Notes: generated from the sequence alone by a model not told the origin. A stretch of 64,000 nt of DNA from Clostridiales bacterium (GCA_029010495.1 JAQXKO010000019.1:35174-99173); one strand, 5' to 3'; counted from the first letter of the stretch, positions 51,030-60,485 are shown. Numbers and translations are program-made.

Positions 51030-53978
51030 TTAAAATTTTGTAATGGTCTTAAATAAATCCCTGTTTTTTTCCAAGGCAGTTTCACAACCTACGGTACAGA
51101 CAAAGCCGCTGCCGGCAACTGCTTCCAGAAGCGGTGCAACTGACCTGACTGCCTCAATATCGGTTGCCAGTATTTCATCCCTTTCCTTCTGTAAAGGAGA
51201 ATAAGGTACTTCCGCCAGATAAGCTCCAAGCGCGAGGTTACCGAGTGCAGAAGGACTCAGCGGAACATCCTTGCGGCTTATCGTACCGATAATATACTTT
51301 TCAACCTCTTCATCCGTAAGTGAGAGATTTCTGAAATAATCGGCCGACCTTTTAAACACCTCATATGTTTCCGACAGATTAGGGTCGCGGTATGATACAA
51401 AGCCGCACGTATCACCAAGCTCGCTAAGCTCAAAGACACATCCGTAAGCTCCGCCCAGTACGCGAACATTTGTCCAGAGATAATCATATGCAAGAATGGT
51501 CTTTGCCACTTCAAACGCACCGTTATACTTTACGCCTGCATCGGTAAAGCTTCCTGCCACTGCCACATACTGAATCTGTCCGCTTATCTTTAACGCCTCG
51601 TTCTTTGCATCGGCCTCAAAAGGCTTCTTTTCCTTTGAAAAGAAGGTCTCATTAACGCATTTTTTGTCAATAGCCGGCATAAATTCCGCGACATTTTCCG
51701 AAAGCTGTTCTAAGCCTTTAATATCAGATGTAATATCGAGCAAAAGTCTGTCAGCCGTCATAATCGAACCGGCAAGCTCCTTTAATATTTTAACGGTTTC
51801 CGCTGACCTTTCATCAAAGTTCTCAAATAACTCTTTTGAAAACCTGAAATTGTCAATACCGTGTAATAGCTGATTCATATGCTCAAGAGGCGAGAAATAT
51901 GACTTTGCCCTCGAAATAGCCGTCTTGTGACCTGCATTTGTAAGCTCTGCCTCCATATTGCTGACGCGCTCGCCGAGAATTTCCTTTATTCTCTTTGCAT
52001 CATCAAAAACAGAATCATTTATTATCTCGCTTATTATCTCAAATAGCTTTTCTGTATTTTCCGGAAACACCTTTGACTCTATCATAAAGTGAAGTCTTAT
52101 TCTTTCCGGATTATTATAAACCGCATTGCTTCGATAGCTGACGCCAAGACCGCCTGTATAAATATTAATCAGGGTATTAAGCTCGGATACCGTCCTGTTA
52201 CCTGTATTAAGACGCTTTGAAAGCACATTTGCAAGAAGCGACACATAAGGGAGATACTCCTCCTTTATATCCTCTATATCAAATAACAGCTTAATATACG
52301 ATATGCCTCCCGTGTTCTCCTCATGAAAAAGAACAGTATGGCTGCCGCATTTTTTCTCGGCAGTATTAAGCTTGACGGCCTCCCTGTTCACATCACTTAC
52401 ATGAAGCACGGGAAGTGTCGCCTTCTGCAAAGGAGTATCATCAGTCTCCTGATATTCCTTCAGGCTTAACGTATCGGCTGCCAGTCTGAGAATTTCTTCG
52501 CTGCAAAGCGACGCCCTATAGTCCGCTAATTTCTTTGCAAGCTCCTTTTCCTTTCTGACATTTAATCCGCGCTCAGGCTTAAGGGTATGTATAACAACAT
52601 TTTTATTGTCAAGAATATCCTCACGGATAAGTTTTTCAAAGTATCCGTTCTTAATTTCTTCCCTAAGCTCACTAAAAAGCTTTTTCTTATGGCATTGTGC
52701 AAATGCCGCTTCATCATCATAAAGCCATGTCGTAAATATATTAAATGCCTGAATAAGTCCTTTCGGATAGCTTCCCGTATCCCCTTCAATATAAGAAAAT
52801 TCCATTATGTTAATGGCTCCGAGAAGAGCATCGGAATTAATGCCGTTATCTATCTGCTCCTCAAGGGTTTTTCTGATAACTGTTTCAAACCCGTCAAGCT
52901 TTGAAGCCTCAGTATCCTTGGCATATATTCCGAAATAGGACTGTCTTAAATAGTTTTCATAATCACCCCAGATATCCTTGCCGATGCCTGCATCAAGAAG
53001 CGCCTGCTTGACCGGAGCACCCGGAGCGGTAAGAAGCACATATGTAAGAATATCCCACGCCAGTCCCCTCTTTACATCAAGGACGTCGCCCATAACCGCA
53101 TTAAAGCTCAGGTACGTCCTGTTCTCAGTATCCTCATCATCTGTTACAGAATATGAATCTGTTACATATTTTATACCACTCTGTGCAGGCTGAAGACCGA
53201 TTTCGGAATCAATGTATTGGCAGTCATATTTATCAAGATATTCCGCGGCCATCCAATCAAGACGTTCTTCAAAATCATAATTACCGTAAAGATAAATATA
53301 ACTGTTGGAAGGATGATAATATTTTCTGTGAAAATCAAGGAACTGCTCGTATGTAAGGGACGGAATTACATCAGGATCACCTCCCGATGAAAAGCCGTAC
53401 GTAACATCAGGAAACATTGCCTGCATCGTCTTATACTCAAGCACATCCTCAGGAGTCGAATACGCCCCCTTCATTTCATTGTAAACCACGCCGTTAATCG
53501 TAATATCGTCATCCGGGGAATTGAGTTCATATCTCCATCCCTCCTGCTTAAATATTTCCTGATATTTATAAATATTAGGATTAAAAACAGCGTCCATATA
53601 TACATCCGAAAGATTCTTAATATCCTTATCATTACAGCTTGCAACAGGATAGAGTGTTCTGTCGGGAAATGTCATTGCATTTAAAAATGTATTGAGCGAG
53701 CCCTTCGCAAGCTCAATAAACGGATCTTTTACCGGATATTTTTCGGAACCGCACAGAACAGTATGCTCAATAATATGCGCCACGCCTGTGGAATCAGACG
53801 GAGGGGTTCTGAAGCCTATTAAAAACACCTTATTAATGTCATCATTCTGGACGAGGCACACACGAGCCCCGCTCTTTTTATGTTTAAGGATAACGCCTCT
53901 TCCGAAAACGCCATCCAGCTCCTCCTTATAACATATCTCGTACTTATCATTTACAATATCATAAATACACTTATTCAT
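51030..53978 (-). CDS. M16C-family zinc metalloprotease (PreP/insulinase-like)
   Basis: A 982-residue peptidasome of the presequence protease group, built of four homologous domains that close over peptides. The inverted zinc motif HIIEH near residue 68 with the following CGSEKYPVKDPF and the later metal Glu region (NEMKGAYSTPE) are intact. No signal peptide is present, so it is cytosolic and degrades short peptides. It is transcribed toward era, 97 nt away. The ribosome site at the ATG is weak. Confidence 0.94.
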   Translation of the reverse strand: MNKCIYDIVNDKYEICYKEELDGVFGRGVILKHKKSGARVCLVQNDDINKVFLIGFRTPPSDSTGVAHIIEHTVLCGSEKYPVKDPFIELAKGSLNTFLNAMTFPDRTLYPVASCNDKDIKNLSDVYMDAVFNPNIYKYQEIFKQEGWRYELNSPDDDITINGVVYNEMKGAYSTPEDVLEYKTMQAMFPDVTYGFSSGGDPDVIPSLTYEQFLDFHRKYYHPSNSYIYLYGNYDFEERLDWMAAEYLDKYDCQYIDSEIGLQPAQSGIKYVTDSYSVTDDEDTENRTYLSFNAVMGDVLDVKRGLAWDILTYVLLTAPGAPVKQALLDAGIGKDIWGDYENYLRQSYFGIYAKDTEASKLDGFETVIRKTLEEQIDNGINSDALLGAINIMEFSYIEGDTGSYPKGLIQAFNIFTTWLYDDEAAFAQCHKKKLFSELREEIKNGYFEKLIREDILDNKNVVIHTLKPERGLNVRKEKELAKKLADYRASLCSEEILRLAADTLSLKEYQETDDTPLQKATLPVLHVSDVNREAVKLNTAEKKCGSHTVLFHEENTGGISYIKLLFDIEDIKEEYLPYVSLLANVLSKRLNTGNRTVSELNTLINIYTGGLGVSYRSNAVYNNPERIRLHFMIESKVFPENTEKLFEIISEIINDSVFDDAKRIKEILGERVSNMEAELTNAGHKTAISRAKSYFSPLEHMNQLLHGIDNFRFSKELFENFDERSAETVKILKELAGSIMTADRLLLDITSDIKGLEQLSENVAEFMPAIDKKCVNETFFSKEKKPFEADAKNEALKISGQIQYVAVAGSFTDAGVKYNGAFEVAKTILAYDYLWTNVRVLGGAYGCVFELSELGDTCGFVSYRDPNLSETYEVFKRSADYFRNLSLTDEEVEKYIIGTISRKDVPLSPSALGNLALGAYLAEVPYSPLQKERDEILATDIEAVRSVAPLLEAVAGSGFVCTVGCETALEKNRDLFKTITKF

Positions 53979-54022
53979 TAATCAATACCGGCCTTTCGAC
54001 AATTCTAAATTATACTCCATAT

Positions 54023-54051
54023 ATTCTATCACATATTTAATACTTTGTCAT
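54023..54051 (-). promoter_or_regulatory. Candidate promoter of the M16C protease gene
   Basis: ATGACA, 17 nt, TAGAAT on the minus strand, about 50 nt before the gene. Confidence 0.38.
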
Positions 54052-54105
54052 TTATAAATTGTCGACAAAAAGTTTTCCGTTCCCGTTAATTCCCCCGGCA
54101 AAAGT

Positions 54106-54131
54106 AAAAGGCTGCCGCTTTCGCGACAGCC
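54106..54131 (-). terminator. Terminator of the two-repeat lipoprotein gene
   Basis: GGCTGTCGC-GAAA-GCGGCAGCC hairpin followed by TTTT on the minus strand, about 115 nt past the lipoprotein stop. It has the same stem-loop as the rplT terminator at 55505. Confidence 0.8.
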
Positions 54132-54246
54132 TTAATCGTCATTCCCATATATTTGCAGTTATTATCCGGTTGCAGCCGGAATATTCAAAATTAGCATTTA
54201 CCAATTAGGTACAGTGGTGTGTGCCGTACCATTATGAATATAAGAT

Positions 54247-55200
54247 TTATTTTTTCACATATTCCACGTCAACGAAAAACGGAATTCCGGTAGGAACATT
54301 ATCCACATCCGATGCTTTATCAAGCAATACAAAATTTCCTTCTTCGTTAGAGTAGAAGTAAAGATATCGGGTCTTTGATGCGCCGAAATTTGTATCATTA
54401 TCTTCAAAACTTAAGGTAAGAAGACCTTCAACATAGGTATATTCACCTTTGATTGTAACTTTACCTGTAATTGAGAATACATTCTTTCCGCCTTCGTTGC
54501 CAAGCTCAATGTTTGCCATCTTTCCAAAACCGGGAATCATTTTTTCAGCTGCAGCAACAGTCTTTTCAGACAGTTCATAAATACCCTGAATGTCCTCTTC
54601 GCTTCCCAGAGACTTAACGGTACAGTCGGATAAATCAGGCTTATTAACCTTATTATCATTCTTATCAAGCATTTCAGGAATTAATTCCTTGCTAAAATCA
54701 AATATTAAACTATCCTTCTTATCGTTTTCAATATGTAATATATCTTTTGCAATTCTGTCCCAATCGGTTGACTTTGAAGCATCAAGTATTAATTTTTTAT
54801 TCTCATCCGTCATTAATACAATCTTTGCATTCTTCTGTGCATCTCCTTCATCAATTTCAATTAATGTTATTGTACCTTCAGCATATGAATATGTACCTGT
54901 ACATACAGTAAAATAATGTAGTGCGCCGTGCAATGTAAACATATATCTGTCAGAATATGAATCATATGTAAGTGCCAGACCCAAACCGGACTTGCCGTCG
55001 TCAGCATAATAACCGAAAATGTCTTTTTCTGTTCCAAAATCTTTAACAACATATTCCTGCTTTTCAGGCTCATTATTCTTTTCCTTATCTGCCGAACCGT
55101 CTGTTCCTGCAGAAGCATCTTTTGCGCCGCATCCTACTAAAAGAAGTGCACATAATAATAATAATAAAACTATATTTTTATTTTTTCCTGTATACAACAT
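54247..55200 (-). CDS. Lipoprotein with two internal repeats
   Basis: A 317-residue surface lipoprotein with lipobox LLVGC (Cys24) and an acidic/Asn-rich spacer to about residue 48. Two copies of a ~100-residue beta-rich unit follow, starting VKDFGTEKDIFGYY and VKSLGSEEDIQGIYEL, each with a later GTYSYAEGTITL / GEYTYVEGLLTL strand pair. I recognise no family; the layout resembles small beta-barrel or lipocalin-like domains. The ATG lies inside the tail of a decayed amidase frame; the ribosome site (AGGAACAGG) is modest. Single gene with a terminator. Confidence 0.72.
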   Translation of the reverse strand: MLYTGKNKNIVLLLLLCALLLVGCGAKDASAGTDGSADKEKNNEPEKQEYVVKDFGTEKDIFGYYADDGKSGLGLALTYDSYSDRYMFTLHGALHYFTVCTGTYSYAEGTITLIEIDEGDAQKNAKIVLMTDENKKLILDASKSTDWDRIAKDILHIENDKKDSLIFDFSKELIPEMLDKNDNKVNKPDLSDCTVKSLGSEEDIQGIYELSEKTVAAAEKMIPGFGKMANIELGNEGGKNVFSITGKVTIKGEYTYVEGLLTLSFEDNDTNFGASKTRYLYFYSNEEGNFVLLDKASDVDNVPTGIPFFVDVEYVKK

Positions 55201-55369
55201 AACCTGTTCCTACACCTCCATACATTGTAATCATATCACTTAACTTAGTTTCATACACACCATTTGTACCCAATTTTGATTTCACCTTTATGTTGGCCAA
55301 GCTTACTCCTCCTGATGTAACCACAGCAGAATGAGAAGTGCCGATTGTTATTATATCTCCCGACAGAGC
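55178..55369 (-). pseudogene. C-terminal remnant of an amidase/CHAP-like domain
   Basis: A minus-strand frame of 63 codons, closed upstream by an in-frame TAG and without a start codon. It reads LSGDIITIGTSHSAVVTSGG, then KVKSKLGTNGVYETKLSDM and GYVVYRKK, the shape of the C-terminal half of NlpC/CHAP-like amidases (GD-I ... HSAV with the catalytic His ... G-Y ... VYR). The N-terminal half with the Cys is missing. It overlaps the first codons of the lipoprotein gene. This accounts for about half of the gap 55201-55561, whose rest holds a promoter and the rplT terminator. Confidence 0.5.
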
Positions 55370-55379
55370 CCTCCTCTAT

Positions 55380-55407
55380 ATTATATTATCAAATAAATTG
55401 TCGTGAA
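55380..55407 (-). promoter_or_regulatory. Candidate promoter upstream of amidase remnant and lipoprotein
   Basis: TTCACG, 16 nt, TATAAT on the minus strand, about 180 nt before the lipoprotein start. The transcript would carry the amidase remnant as leader. Confidence 0.4.
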
Positions 55408-55504
55408 CTAAAATTTTAAATATATATATTTATTTTTTATTATTATAACGCATCTTTTTAAAAAATACAACACTTTTTTTACATAGCATTATTTATTTTT
55501 ATTT

Positions 55505-55533
55505 ATAAAAAAGCTGCCGCTTTCGCGACAGCC
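55505..55533 (-). terminator. Terminator of infC-rpmI-rplT
   Basis: GGCTGTCGC-GAAA-GCGGCAGC stem followed by TTTTTT on the minus strand, 29 nt past the rplT stop. Confidence 0.85.
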
Positions 55534-55561
55534 ATATGTTTTTATTTTATAATTTTATATA

Positions 55562-55918
55562 TTATGCAAGTTTTGCCTTGGCAACTTCACAAAGCTTTGC
55601 AAAACCTTCAGCATCATTAACAGCAAGCTCAGCAAGCATCTTTCTGTTAATATCAACCTCTGCAAGCTTTAAGCCATACATAAACTTTGAATATGAAAGG
55701 CCGTTAAGTCTTGCAGCAGCATTAACACGTGCAATCCAGAGACTTCTCATCTGTCTCTTTCTTTCCTTACGACCTGCAAATGCAGATGTTAATGCACGCA
55801 TCACAGACTGCTTGGCAATTCTGTACTGCTTGCTTCTAGCTCCTCTATATCCTTTAGCTAATTTTAAAACTCTGTTGTGCTTCTTCTTAGCATTTAATCC
55901 ACCTTTAATTCTTGCCAT
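55562..55918 (-). CDS. rplT: 50S ribosomal protein L20
   Basis: A 118-residue L20, which binds 23S rRNA early in large-subunit assembly and in Firmicutes also represses its own operon. Starts MARIKGGLNAKKKHNRVLKL, with the conserved core YRGARSKQYRIAKQSVM and RKRQMRSLWIARVNAA. It is the third gene of infC-rpmI-rplT, 89 nt after rpmI. Confidence 0.97.
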   Translation of the reverse strand: MARIKGGLNAKKKHNRVLKLAKGYRGARSKQYRIAKQSVMRALTSAFAGRKERKRQMRSLWIARVNAAARLNGLSYSKFMYGLKLAEVDINRKMLAELAVNDAEGFAKLCEVAKAKLA

Positions 55919-56007
55919 GATTTTAACCTCTTTCTGCGCTGCTTATACTATTTCAGGTCTGTGTGTGCAGCGCAAACACAAACTCAAATTTCCATAACCG
56001 TTTCGAC

Positions 56008-56205
56008 TTAGAGATATGGTAAAATCTTCTTCATATTCTTTTCGTTTGTCTTATCTGTCATTGTTGCTTTTCTAAGATTTCTCTTAGTCTTTGTTGACTT
56101 CTTTGTTAAGATATGCTGTTTACCAGCCTTCATTCTCTTAAGCTTACCTGTTCCTGTTTTAGAAAATCTTTTAGCAGCAGCACTGCTTGTCTTCATTTTA
56201 GGCAT
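56008..56205 (-). CDS. rpmI: 50S ribosomal protein L35
   Basis: A 65-residue basic L35 with the family start [20 protein letters not shown] and the [12 protein letters not shown] core. It lies between infC (60 nt) and rplT, the universal order. Confidence 0.97.
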   Translation of the reverse strand: MPKMKTSSAAAKRFSKTGTGKLKRMKAGKQHILTKKSTKTKRNLRKATMTDKTNEKNMKKILPYL

Positions 56206-56265
56206 AATAAATATCCTCCTTAATATAGCATATAAACCTGCATAAGCGACATTGTCACTTACACT

Positions 56266-56778
56266 TTAGTTATCCCTTTTCTTGCAAAGAATTACAACAA
56301 GGCTTCTGCCTTCCATCTTTGCTGCCTTGTCAACGCTTGCACAGTCAGCAAGCTTCTCAACGAAGCTGTCGATGATTTCCTTGCCTGTCTGAACGTGTGC
56401 CATCTCACGACCTCTGAATCTGAGGGTAACCTTAACCTTGTCACCCTTTGTAACGAATTTTCTTGCCTGATTTGCCTTAGTGTTCAAATCATTACTGTCA
56501 ATGTTTGGAGATAAACGGATTTCCTTTACCTCAGTAATTTTCTGCTTCTTCTTGGCGTCCTTTTCTTTTCGGAGCTGTTCATAGCGGTACTTACCGTAAT
56601 CAACAATTCTTACAACAGGCGGTGCAGCCTTAGGCGCAATCTTAATAAGATCAAGACCTGCTTCCTTCGCCATCGCAAGTGCCTCCTGACTTGACATAAT
56701 ACCAAGCTGTTCTCCATTTTCTCCAAGTACACGAACTTCCTTATCCCTGATCTGTTCGTTCATCATTAACTCGCTAAT
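56266..56778 (-). CDS. infC: Translation initiation factor IF-3 with AUU start
   Basis: A 170-residue IF-3, which keeps ribosomal subunits apart and checks the start codon and initiator tRNA. N-domain MMNEQIRDKEVRVLGENG and C-domain VTLRFRGREMAHVQTG are complete. The start is called at ATT 56778: GGAGGTG (56785-56791) sits 6 nt upstream, and the length then matches the family. The next ATGs (codons 6-7) lie too far from this site. IF-3 genes commonly use AUU for autogenous control. It heads infC-rpmI-rplT, after an attenuated leader. Confidence 0.93.
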   Translation of the reverse strand: MSELMMNEQIRDKEVRVLGENGEQLGIMSSQEALAMAKEAGLDLIKIAPKAAPPVVRIVDYGKYRYEQLRKEKDAKKKQKITEVKEIRLSPNIDSNDLNTKANQARKFVTKGDKVKVTLRFRGREMAHVQTGKEIIDSFVEKLADCASVDKAAKMEGRSLVVILCKKRDN

Positions 56779-56832
56779 ACTTAACACCTCCAAACCATAT
56801 TCCGTAACTATTTCAAAGTATGCAAGATGCCC

Positions 56833-56863
56833 AAAAAAAATGAGCGGACACAATCTCCGCTCA
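56833..56863 (-). promoter_or_regulatory. Attenuator terminator in the infC leader (L20-leader type)
   Basis: TGAGCGGA and TCCGCTCA pair with an AT-containing loop and are followed by eight T on the minus strand, about 55 nt before the infC start. Upstream, GTTTCCGCTCTCACC (about 56921-56935) can pair with the ascending arm GTGAGCGGAGA, giving an antiterminator. Firmicutes infC operons are known to be regulated this way by L20 binding the leader. Confidence 0.75.
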
Positions 56864-56964
56864 CATAAATATATCAGAAATAATATATCATTATAAGTGA
56901 CCTTTTTGCCCGATTGCTGAAGGTGAGAGCGGAAACTCTGCTTTAAACATTAACATGCTTATTT

Positions 56965-56993
56965 AATATACTACACACGATAAGTATTGTCAA
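56965..56993 (-). promoter_or_regulatory. Promoter of infC-rpmI-rplT
   Basis: TTGACA, 17 nt, TATATT on the minus strand, giving a leader of about 180 nt. Beyond it, 56994-57105 shows nothing recognisable. Confidence 0.65.
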
Positions 56994-57105
56994 GTATGTT
57001 TTTAAAATAATTTTGCTGTATTGCGTCTTATATGATATGCTTTATCGAGTAATCAGAATGCAGTGATGAGGAGACATTACGGCATATCCGAAAACGGTCA
57101 GAAAA

Positions 57106-59544
57106 TTATTTTTCGAGATACACGGAACGGTCGCACATGTTCTTAATTATCTCCTGATTGTGAGAAATAAGTATATAGCTGAGCTTCTTCTCCTCTTTAA
57201 GTTCTGCAAGAAGCTTCAAAATCTTAGCCTGTATGGTGACATCAAGCGACGTCACCGGTTCATCAAGCAGTATGATATCAGGTTCTACCGCCAGAGCCAT
57301 GGCAATACATACTCTCTGACGCTCCCCACCCGAGAGCTCTGACGGATATCGCGTAAGGTATTTTTCGGAAAGACCTGCGCTTGTAAGTGCATCTACTGTT
57401 ATTTTCCTTCCGTCCTTCCTTGAAATCCCCGGTCTGCCTGTTTTTTTGCACATCAGATTATATACCTCAAGAATAAGGTTTTCAACTTTTTTCTTAGGAT
57501 TAAGACTTGAATACGGGTCCTGAAAGACCATTGCAAGCCTTCCTTTTCTGTTTATTATACCGCTGTAAGCAACATTCCCCGTAACAGCCTTTAAGACAGT
57601 TGTCTTTCCGCTGCCGCTGTCACCGCATATTCCGAGTGTTTCACCCTCGTGCAGCTCAAAGCTTAAATTCTCAATAACCTTAAGTATGCTTTTTTTCTGC
57701 AGTCCCTTCCTCTTTTTGTAGGAAACGCACAGATTTTCAACTGACAATACCACCTTTTCGGATGTTTTACCGGGCTTAACATAATTAACGGGTTGAGCAG
57801 CATCCTTTAATTCCCTTGTGTAGTCATTATCGGGATTATCAAATACCTTCTCGATGCTTCCGCGCTCTACAACAGCACCGTTTTTCATGACAATAACACG
57901 ACTGCAGAGCGCCCTTACCACACCAAGGTCATGTGAAATCAGTATTACCGCCATTCCGTAACGCTTATGAAGCTCCTTGAGGTTTTCAATAATCTTATCT
58001 GCCGCCGATTTGTCTATGGCAGTTGTAGGCTCGTCAAGTATCAGTATTTTAGGTCTCGATATCAGACATAGCGCAATCAGAACACGCTGACGCTGTCCGC
58101 CGGACAGTTCATGCGGATATGATTCATATATTCTGTCTGTGTCGGAAAGCCCCGCCTCAGCAAGATTTTCCATGATAATGGTCTTTGACGACTTACCTCT
58201 GTACTCCGGAAGCAATTTCACCTCCGGATGGTTTATCAGAATTTCATTTAATGTATGCTTAATCTTCTTGGACGGATTAAGACTCGTAAGCGGATCCTGA
58301 AAAACCTGTGTAATATATTTACCGCGTAAAGCCTTATAATCCCTCCTTGAAATACACGACAGGTCAATTTCTCCGATGCTGCCGGATATTGAAGCAGCCG
58401 CCCTGTTGCCGAGCAGTCCCATTACAGAAGCCATACTGATACTCTTACCGCTGCCGGACTCACCTACTATGCCGAGTATTTCACCCTTTTTAAGCTGAAA
58501 GCTTAAGTTGTCCACTACCTTTGTCAGCTGTCCGCCGTTATTCACCGCCACGCTCAGACTGTTGACCGAAAGAACAGGTTTATCATTATCCGTATCAGGC
58601 AGACCGGATTTATCAGAACCCGCACCGTTTTCCGGCAAAACCTCCACGGACTCATTTATCAAAGCTGCTTTATCACAGTCTGTCATGCAATTAGAACGTG
58701 CCGAGGCAATAAATTCCCTGATTCTTCTCCTGCTTATATCTCTTACGGAGCTTCCCGCACCCTCTTCCAGATAACCGGATATCATCGAAACTCCAAGAAC
58801 ACTGATTACTATCACAAGTCCCGGGAACAGACATATCCATGGTGCGCTAAATATAAATATCTGCCCCTCGCTCAGCATTCTCCCAAGACTCGGAGCAGGC
58901 GGCTGCACACCCAGACCCAGATAGCTGAGTGACGCCTCTGCCAGAATGGCATTATTGATTCCTATAGCTATGGCAGCCACCAGAGAAGGTGTAATGTTCG
59001 GAAGAATATGGACAAACATGATTCGGAAACTTCCGGCGCCGTACAGACTCATGCTTTTTACATAATCCTTTTCCTTTTCACGCATATATTCGCTGCGCAC
59101 CACTCTGGCAAAACTCGGCACAAATAAAATGCCCAGCACAATCACCACGCTTCTTGTATTACTGCCGAAAAGCGACACGAAAATCAATGCCAGAAGCACA
59201 CTCGGAAAACTTGCAAGACCGTCATTTATTCTCATTAGAATTTCATCTGCAATGCCTCCGAAATATCCCGTGACCGCCCCTGTAATCGTACCTCCCACAG
59301 CGCCGATTGCCACAATCGAAGCACTGACAAGTACAGTAGTCCCTGCTCCCACAAGGCATCTCGAAAACACATCCCTGCCCATTCTGTCCGTACCGAACAA
59401 ATGCTTCAAAGACGGTTTGAGCAGTCTGGAAGCCGAGTCTGCCGCCTCAGGATCATACGGTGTATATATAACTGACAGCAGTCCCATTGCCACTATGCAC
59501 AACACAAAGGACAGACCGACATAATAAAAGCTTTTTCTGTTCAT
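57106..59544 (-). CDS. Fused peptide/nickel ABC importer: permease plus two ATPases in one chain
   Basis: An 812-residue fusion. Residues 1-270 are a DppC/OppC-type permease with about six helices and the EAA-loop (EASLSYLGLGVQPPAPSLG). A ~60-residue linker follows. Residues about 325-590 are a DppD-like ATPase (GESGSGKS, LSGGQRQRVLIALCL, LILDEPTTAIDK). Residues about 600-812 are a DppF-like ATPase (GDSGSGKTT, LSGGERQRVCIAMAL, ILLDEPVTSLD). Normally three genes; all motifs are intact. It partners with the DppB-like permease just upstream (1-nt overlap) and the binding protein. Imports short peptides or nickel. Confidence 0.92.
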   Translation of the reverse strand: MNRKSFYYVGLSFVLCIVAMGLLSVIYTPYDPEAADSASRLLKPSLKHLFGTDRMGRDVFSRCLVGAGTTVLVSASIVAIGAVGGTITGAVTGYFGGIADEILMRINDGLASFPSVLLALIFVSLFGSNTRSVVIVLGILFVPSFARVVRSEYMREKEKDYVKSMSLYGAGSFRIMFVHILPNITPSLVAAIAIGINNAILAEASLSYLGLGVQPPAPSLGRMLSEGQIFIFSAPWICLFPGLVIVISVLGVSMISGYLEEGAGSSVRDISRRRIREFIASARSNCMTDCDKAALINESVEVLPENGAGSDKSGLPDTDNDKPVLSVNSLSVAVNNGGQLTKVVDNLSFQLKKGEILGIVGESGSGKSISMASVMGLLGNRAAASISGSIGEIDLSCISRRDYKALRGKYITQVFQDPLTSLNPSKKIKHTLNEILINHPEVKLLPEYRGKSSKTIIMENLAEAGLSDTDRIYESYPHELSGGQRQRVLIALCLISRPKILILDEPTTAIDKSAADKIIENLKELHKRYGMAVILISHDLGVVRALCSRVIVMKNGAVVERGSIEKVFDNPDNDYTRELKDAAQPVNYVKPGKTSEKVVLSVENLCVSYKKRKGLQKKSILKVIENLSFELHEGETLGICGDSGSGKTTVLKAVTGNVAYSGIINRKGRLAMVFQDPYSSLNPKKKVENLILEVYNLMCKKTGRPGISRKDGRKITVDALTSAGLSEKYLTRYPSELSGGERQRVCIAMALAVEPDIILLDEPVTSLDVTIQAKILKLLAELKEEKKLSYILISHNQEIIKNMCDRSVYLEK

Positions 59545-60485
59545 CAGTCCCTCCTGTCTATGGTCGGGTCAACCACATGGTAAAGCAAATCCACTAGGAA
59601 ATTAATTGTCACAACAGCTGTTCCTATATAGAGCATGATTGCCTGAAGCACATTATAATCTCTTGTGCCGACCGACTGGACTAACAGCCTTCCGATACCC
59701 GGTATCTGAAATACCTGCTCTATGATTACCGAGCCAGCCATTACCTCAGCCGCAATAATACCCAGAAATGTTATTGCGGGAACAAGCGAATTTTTTAGTA
59801 CGTGCACAAGCAGCACCCTAACTCTTCCGGCACCGGTCATATACAAAGTATTGACATAATCCTTTTTGAGCTCGGATATGATGTTGCTTCTGAGGAATTT
59901 TACAACCATAGCCGATTTTGGAATTGCAATAGCAAGAGCCGGATAAAACATATACGAATAGAATCCGTATGCATTCTCGGATACATCCACATATCCTCCT
60001 ATATCGAAGACTGCAAACCACAGACCGAACACGAGTATGACTATCATTCCGAGAAAAAATGCCGGAATTGACATACATATCTGATTAATAATCATAATTA
60101 TTTTTCCGACAATTCCATCAGGCTTTATTGTACAAAGAACAGCTAAAGGCACGGATAAAAAAAGTATGATTACCAATGAAAGGACAGCCAGACGGACAGA
60201 TATACCGATTCGCTCACTGATAAGGTCGCTTACGGGCACCTTATAATAAGTCGACAATCCGAAGTCTCCCCGAACTGCCCCTGTAAACCATCGTCCGAAA
60301 CGCACGAATACATTGTCATTCAGACCCATTTCCCCGCGAAGAGCTTCAACAGCCTCAGGCGTTGCCTCCGTACCGAGATTTACTATTGCCGCGTCTCCCG
60401 GGACAATTGAAAAAGCGAGGAATGTCAGCATGGTTATAAGTAATATGGTTGCCAGTAATGACACTGATTTTTTCACATAATACAT
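59544..60485 (-). CDS. ABC importer permease (DppB/NikB-like)
   Basis: A 313-residue permease with six helices of the peptide/nickel family, starting with YYVKKSVSLLATILLITMLTF and with FRGDFGLSTYYKVPVSDLI-like periplasmic loop and the C-terminal TRDYNVLQAIML motif. ATG 60485 has GGAGG 8 nt upstream. It overlaps the fused permease/ATPase gene by 1 nt (TGATG) and lies 104 nt after the binding-protein gene. Confidence 0.93.
   Translation of the reverse strand: MYYVKKSVSLLATILLITMLTFLAFSIVPGDAAIVNLGTEATPEAVEALRGEMGLNDNVFVRFGRWFTGAVRGDFGLSTYYKVPVSDLISERIGISVRLAVLSLVIILFLSVPLAVLCTIKPDGIVGKIIMIINQICMSIPAFFLGMIVILVFGLWFAVFDIGGYVDVSENAYGFYSYMFYPALAIAIPKSAMVVKFLRSNIISELKKDYVNTLYMTGAGRVRVLLVHVLKNSLVPAITFLGIIAAEVMAGSVIIEQVFQIPGIGRLLVQSVGTRDYNVLQAIMLYIGTAVVTINFLVDLLYHVVDPTIDRRD

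Noticed and set aside
54198..54242. Coding-like frame YIHNGTAHTTVPNW just after the lipoprotein stop
   Set aside because: Only 14 codons, no start site; too short to separate from chance.
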